From Phanerodontia chrysosporium (lineage: Eukaryota; Basidiomycota; Agaricomycetes; Polyporales; Phanerochaetaceae), in the NCBI GenBank assembly GCA_001910725.1, contig MJGA01000003.1, positions 682,001 to 746,000 on the forward strand: a DNA stretch of 64,000 nucleotides, given 5' to 3'. Shown here one piece after another: positions 59,582-64,000 of this stretch. Numbering within the stretch: position 1 is the stretch's first letter; each line of letters starts with the position of its first letter. Both the position numbers and the translations under genes were made by a program. The notes beneath the pieces were generated by a model. The model did not search any database and was not told where the DNA came from. It worked only from the letters and a program-made list of their open reading frames with translations.

Positions 59582-61927
59582 CTACGCGAGTCCGCCTTCC
59601 TTCAAGATCTCAGAACCCTCCTGCCTTGTCCGGCGGCTCACCCTGTGCGTTGAGAACTCGCCGTTGAAGTCCAAACGCAGTAACAGTCGTTCGACATGCC
59701 GACGGACCTCCTCGTCGCCCGCCAGTCCCTTCCCTCGCTTCGGCCGAATGAAAGTGTGGAATCCCGTCGTGTTCGCCGTGCTCATGTTGTACATCGTAGA
59801 CTTGGATGCGTCGGTGCCCGCAGAAAACGGCTGCTGCGTCGTCGATAGCGATAGCTGTTCATAGAACGACTCGAGCATAGCATTCAGGGCCTATGAGCCG
59901 TGAGCGTTAGTAGGCTATACAAAGCCGCAATGCGAGATTCTTCTTACATCATTGACCTCCGCGACGATCCTCCTTCGTTCTTCCACCAGCTCGCCCACTC
60001 TCTCTCCCCTTGCGCCCAAACTGCCTTCAGACAATAGCTCCGGCAGGACATCTCCACCCCATCGCTCTACTTGCGCGACAAACTGTTCGCAAACTTCGAG
60101 GATTGAGCGAATGATAGCTGTCAAGGCAGGATTGGACAGGAGTGACCCAGTGATGAGCCGCTCGAGATAGGTGGCATGTATCTGGCGCAAGGTGGTAAAA
60201 TCGAGATTCGCAGATTGCAGTGTCGAACTGGTGCTCTGGGAAGTCGGGAAAGTCGGCGCGGTAGCTGAGGGAGGAGCTGAACCCAGCGCCCCGTGTGACT
60301 GGCCTCCGGTCATTTGCCTGACAATTGCAGTAGATTTCCCCGCAAGCAGGGCCTTCAATCTGCGGAACTCGACGTCGACGACGTCTGTCATCACGTATCC
60401 CAGGAGGGTATCCATAAACCAGCTCATCTCACGCACGACACCCCAGCTACATCGCAGGAGCTCTTGCCGCGCTTGTAGGTCTTCGGCGGTGCCACCTTCG
60501 CCCAACCCGGTCCATCTCCGCCGCGCCCGTTGTGCATTCGAGAGCGCGGTCCAACATGAGTGCACGCGCGTGTGTGTTTTACGTAGGGAGGACAGATAAG
60601 CGAAGAGTGCGGCGTAGACCTGCAAGTCAGACGCATGCAGGAAAAGATCTAGTGGCCAGGATACGCGGTAGTTGAGGATGAGCGGTGTACCCAGTAGCAG
60701 ATCGTCGAAGGTCGTATGATCCGGCGGATTGCTCAGGGAAGTCGAAATGTTCTTGACTGAGTGCCCAAACGATGGTAGCAAGGGACGGAGCGGGCCGGTT
60801 GGGAGCTGGAAGCTGAGACGCGACAGTGAGGCATCGTGCTGAGCACTAGTCCCGAGGGAAGCGCGAAGGAGAGCAAGGCGCAAATCTTGCTCCCTGATCA
60901 TTGTGTTTGGCCCAGTCCTTCCGACAAGGCGAGAAACCTTGAGCCGTTCGATTTCGCGAATTAGTGACAATGCGAATTCGCCGTTACGCAGCAGGAAGTA
61001 GTTCGCTCTACGAAGGAGTTTTAATGGTAATCCAGACGTCTGGGAAGGAACTTACAAGGATTCTACGGCTTCATCCACGTCGGTCTGGGTGAGTACGTTG
61101 AGCCATAACCACTCGCTGACAGTAGTCCGGATGTCGGCGATGACCCTGTCAAACTCATAGCAATCCTGGGGAAGAACACTATCCAGCAGTTTGGTATTCT
61201 CCAAAGCTTGCTGTCGAGGGAACTGCTTCTCCCACTTGGCTGCCTTCACAGTTCCAATAGCACGACCGACGTAGGCGATAGACTCTGTGGACTGTGTTGA
61301 GACGCACTGGGGTATGACTCCTTCAGAAAGGATATAATCAGGAGATGCGAATGGATCGGTGGAAGTCACGGAGCCGTGTATCATGAAGGCTTGCAATTGG
61401 GCTATCCACACTCTCTGGACGGCTTCGGAAAGTCGCGAATAGATGGAAGCGACACGATGTACACCGGTATTTGAGCGCGCCAGAAGCAGATCAATCAGGG
61501 GTCCTGGTAGCCATTGGACCCTCGACTGCAGCTCCTCCATGAGAGACTCCAACGCGACCAGGGGAGCGTCCCATTCAGCGAATATGGCACGGATGGATGA
61601 TAGTGGTACGAACGAGCCTGCAGCAACGAGGCTGCTGTCGCGCTTGAGTACCTTTGCTTCCGTGTCGACAACAAGACTCTCGTATTCTGTCCGCAGGATG
61701 TGGTTTAGCGTAGCGCATAGAGCCGAGATGTATCGGGAGGGTGAGCGTGCCAGGTCATGGGAGTTCTGCTTGATCCTCCGATATCTGTAGGCTATCTGAC
61801 CTAGAGCCTCGAGGCATTGTTGTTCCCCGGGATGCAACAGCGACACGAAGTTGGGATGGACTTTGTCGTCGGAAGGGAACAGAGAAGACGAATGACCTGC
61901 GAGGACGAGGAGCACTTCTGCAATCAT
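59582..61927 (-). CDS. TUBGCP4: Gamma-tubulin complex component 4 (GCP4)
   Basis: GCP4 is a Spc97/Spc98-family subunit of the gamma-tubulin ring complex that nucleates microtubules. The N-terminus MIAEVLLVLAGHSSSLFPSD is the typical GCP4 start. A GRIP1 region follows (FVSLLHPGEQQCLEALGQIA, ALCATLNHILRTEYESLVVD, AEWDAPLVALESLMEELQ). GRIP2 includes ANYFLLRNGEFALSLIREIE, ILNYRVSWPLDLFLHASDLQ, VYAALFAYLSSLRKTH and VHSCWTAL, then VVREMSWFMDTLLGYVMTDV. The C-terminal helices end LLLRLDFNGEFSTHRV. About 740 residues, close to animal GCP4 and much smaller than Spc98. Two or three introns; the last, GTAAGA with a CTAAC branch site, joins EVND to ALNAML. Frame intact. Confidence 0.92.
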
Positions 61928-62176
61928 GGACGACTAGTCACGTCAACTGTCACTCTGTGAGTCGTTTGAGAGAGTCTACTCACCGCGTTCAACGCTCTGG
62001 GCGTGCTGGTCGTGGTCGCGGGTTAAGCGAGAGCGTCACGCGCGTAACGCGTCGCGGTGCAAGCGCGCTTGGTCGGGGACGCAGCTCCGGAGTGATGTAC
62101 GCCGCTCTCAGCATAGCATTCACCCGTCGTTCTCACTCCCACTCATCTCGCTCTCCTCGTCGTTCACACAGCAACC

Positions 62177-64000
62177 ATGAACATACACTCAGACGATGAG
62201 CTCTACTCGCCACCGCTACACAAGCCGGCGAAGTCGTCTATACCAAAGTCGTTTACCTTCGACGACGCCTTCACGGATACGCTGGACGACGACCTACCTT
62301 ACGAGTTCTCTCCAGAGGCAATACGGAAGGAACTCGAGAAGAACCTCAGCAGCCATCTTTCTGCGGAATCTGGGTGGCCCACCGACCATGAGCTCGCGAA
62401 CATTGCAGATAGGATGGGCTTCGCAGAGGATCCCGATGCGTCCGTCTCTAGCTTTGACATCGACAGTCACTATGACGCTAGACTGTCCCCGCCGACTCAG
62501 CAGCCTCCGTCTCCCGAGTCTCGGACTAACTCCCATACATCTGAACGGGATGTCTTCGACGAGATCGCTATCTCCACCGAGTTCTCTTCCGTGAGTCTGG
62601 AGTCTCCTCATCCTGACAAGGATCCGCAGGAAGAGGCCACGGCATGCCATGAGGAGTACGACTCTCCAAAGTCGAACGGCTCTGCTGTGCAGCTGGAAGC
62701 TTCAGAAGAGAGTACGGACCCTGTCGTTGTGAGGGAAACCACACCTCTCCCAGTCAGTGAACCGGAGCGTAGCCCTATGCCGCCAACGCCCCCTTCCCGC
62801 CATGAGCTCGAGGTCGATGCTACCGCAGTTCCTCTCCCTGTAACACCCCAGTCGGCAACCAGTTTCTCGTCTACCGCCTCTCTGCCAATGACGGCATCCA
62901 CCTCGCTGCCCACGCCGAGCTCCGCCCAGTCCCATGCATCCAGTAGTAGCTTCGCAGCCAAGCACCGCGCCACCAAATCTGTCGGGCCAAGCATGCTCGA
63001 CAAGGTCGTTAGCAAGACGCGTCCTAGTTTCCTTCCGCCCAAGCCCAAGGAGGAAGACAAGAAGCATATGGCGGACTGGGAGAGTATGATGAAGCGCAGT
63101 AGAGCAGCCGGTGAGTCTAGCGAAAGGCTCCATCTCGTCGCATATGTAATAGATAACCAATGCAGTCTTCTTACACGCTCGGTGTCCTTCACCTATACTG
63201 TGTTGACGTATTGCTCCTCTCTTCTGCTTTCCAGAGGAGAAACGACGGAAAGCTCTGCAAGAACGTCGCTTTGCGAGGGAGAGACGGATAGAAGAATCGC
63301 TCGTACATTGGGAACGAGAGATTGTCCCTGACTGGCGCGTCGTTTATAAGAAGCCAGCTCTTCGAAGATTGTGGTGGGAAGGAATACCGTCAAAGCTGCG
63401 TGCCACGATGTGGCAAAACGCCGTTGGGAACGATCTTGCCCTGAGCAAAGGTACGATCTGATCTTTGCGGGCCCACTTAGTGCTAAGACTTGTGAGACAG
63501 ATGCATTCAAGGCGTGTATGTCGCGGGCGAATCGTGCACTCTCGGCTGGCAGCTTCCCGCAGCCAGTGCTCGACCTCATCGAGGAAGACATTGCTAGCAC
63601 CCTTCCATCTCTGCATCTCTTTGCGCCGGGGCGAGGACCCTTGTATCAGGATCTTAAGGACATGCTCTGCGCCTGGGTCGTCGCCCGGTCTGACGAGGGT
63701 CTTGGCTATGTGAAGGGCGTAGCAAAGATCGCAGCCATGATTCTGCTAAATATGGCACCTTCTCCCGGTTTTATTGTCTTGAGGAACCTACTTGAACGCC
63801 ACTGTCTGCGGTCCTTCTATGGAAGCGAAACATCCAAGGCCGATGTGAGTCTGTCCATGGCGTGCGGTCCGCACCCTGCGCTAACTATTCCTAGGTAGAA
63901 GCATATTATCGGTATGGCTTAACGTAAGAATCGAGACTTGTGCGCGACTGATACCTCAGCAATAGCATATTCGACACCTTGCTCGCTGATGGGATGCCTA
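62177..64000 (+). CDS. TBC-domain Rab GTPase-activating protein, TBC1D12/14-like (partial)
   Basis: The start codon is at 62177 (MNIHSDDELYSPPLHKPAKS) and the gene runs off the window edge. A 300-residue Ser/Pro/Glu-rich disordered region precedes a basic coiled segment (EEKRRKALQERRFARERRIE). The TBC domain begins at WEREIVPDWRVVYKKPALRR, then LWWEGIPSKLRATMWQNAVG, where the IPxxxR arginine finger is conserved. It continues DLIEEDIASTLPSLHLFAPG, LYQDLKDMLCAWVVARSDEG, LGYVKGVAKIAAMILLNM and LRNLLERHCLRSFYG. The usual glutamine finger (YxQG) reads YVKG here. The layout resembles TBC1D12/14, Rab11-linked regulators of membrane traffic. Introns near 63111-63235, 63451-63500 and 63844-63896. Confidence 0.85.

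Overview
This window is nuclear DNA from a mushroom-forming basidiomycete (Agaricomycetes; a wood-decay or polypore-like genome is my guess from overall feel only). The evidence is dense genes broken by many 45-70 bp GT-AG introns with CTNAC-type branch sites, a complete set of eukaryotic housekeeping proteins, and lineage markers such as a DUF6533 membrane protein and tandem jelly-roll-like transmembrane glycoproteins. There is no operon structure, CRISPR array, insertion sequence or clear transposon.

Layout. 0.3-4 kb: TAF1 (minus), divergent from a PA28-gamma proteasome activator (4.3-5.6 kb). 5.8-7.5 kb: GRWD1/Rrb1 ribosome-assembly WD40 protein. 8.3-9.9 kb: unknown Ser/Pro-rich protein. 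10.1-10.7 kb: 5-hydroxyisourate hydrolase. 11.5-14.0 kb: DUF3292 membrane protein. 14.3-18.5 kb: two tandem paralogous single-pass glycoproteins with PPxY tails. 19.6-21.4 kb: GPI-type aspartic protease. 21.7-22.9 kb: RRP1. 23-24 kb: kinase-like protein lacking the catalytic Asp. 24.2-24.5 kb: small secreted protein. 25.1-26.5 kb: F-box/LRR-like protein. 26.8-28.4 kb: WBP11 splicing factor, divergent from a MAG2/RNF10 RING protein (28.7-30.8 kb). 31.3-32.6 kb: SHO1 osmosensor. 33.6-35.2 kb: unknown membrane protein. 35.5-40.3 kb: SIN3. 40.7-42.8 kb: unknown single-pass membrane protein. 43.1-44.8 kb: unknown intronless gene. 45.4-47.9 kb: ALG9. 48.6-50.4 kb: DUF6533 protein. 50.84-51.03 kb: U2 snRNA. 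51.5-52.0 kb: histone H4. 52.3-52.9 kb: membrane-anchored thioredoxin. 53.2-57.8 kb: POM152. 58.0-59.3 kb: inorganic pyrophosphatase. 59.6-61.9 kb: GCP4. 62.2 kb to the edge: TBC-domain protein (cut by the window end).

The genes are mostly unlinked core functions: transcription (TAF1, SIN3, H4), splicing (U2, WBP11), ribosome biogenesis (Rrb1, RRP1), nuclear pore, gamma-tubulin complex, ER glycosylation and osmosensing. Neighbours are often divergent over short shared promoters.

The most consequential observation is technical. At least twelve places in ten genes, several of them essential, need one extra base to restore a conserved reading frame. Every case is a loss of one base and most lie in 2-4 base homopolymers. 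Residual sequencing deletions explain this better than pseudogenes, and any automatic gene models here should be distrusted at those points. The most informative biological findings are the previously unframed U2 snRNA gene with its IIa/IIc switch intact, a pyrophosphatase whose two starts and TATA position suggest dual cytosolic/mitochondrial targeting, two micro-exons in PA28, a GC-AG intron in POM152, and the tandem PPxY-tailed membrane proteins. I found no convincing wholly new multi-gene system.
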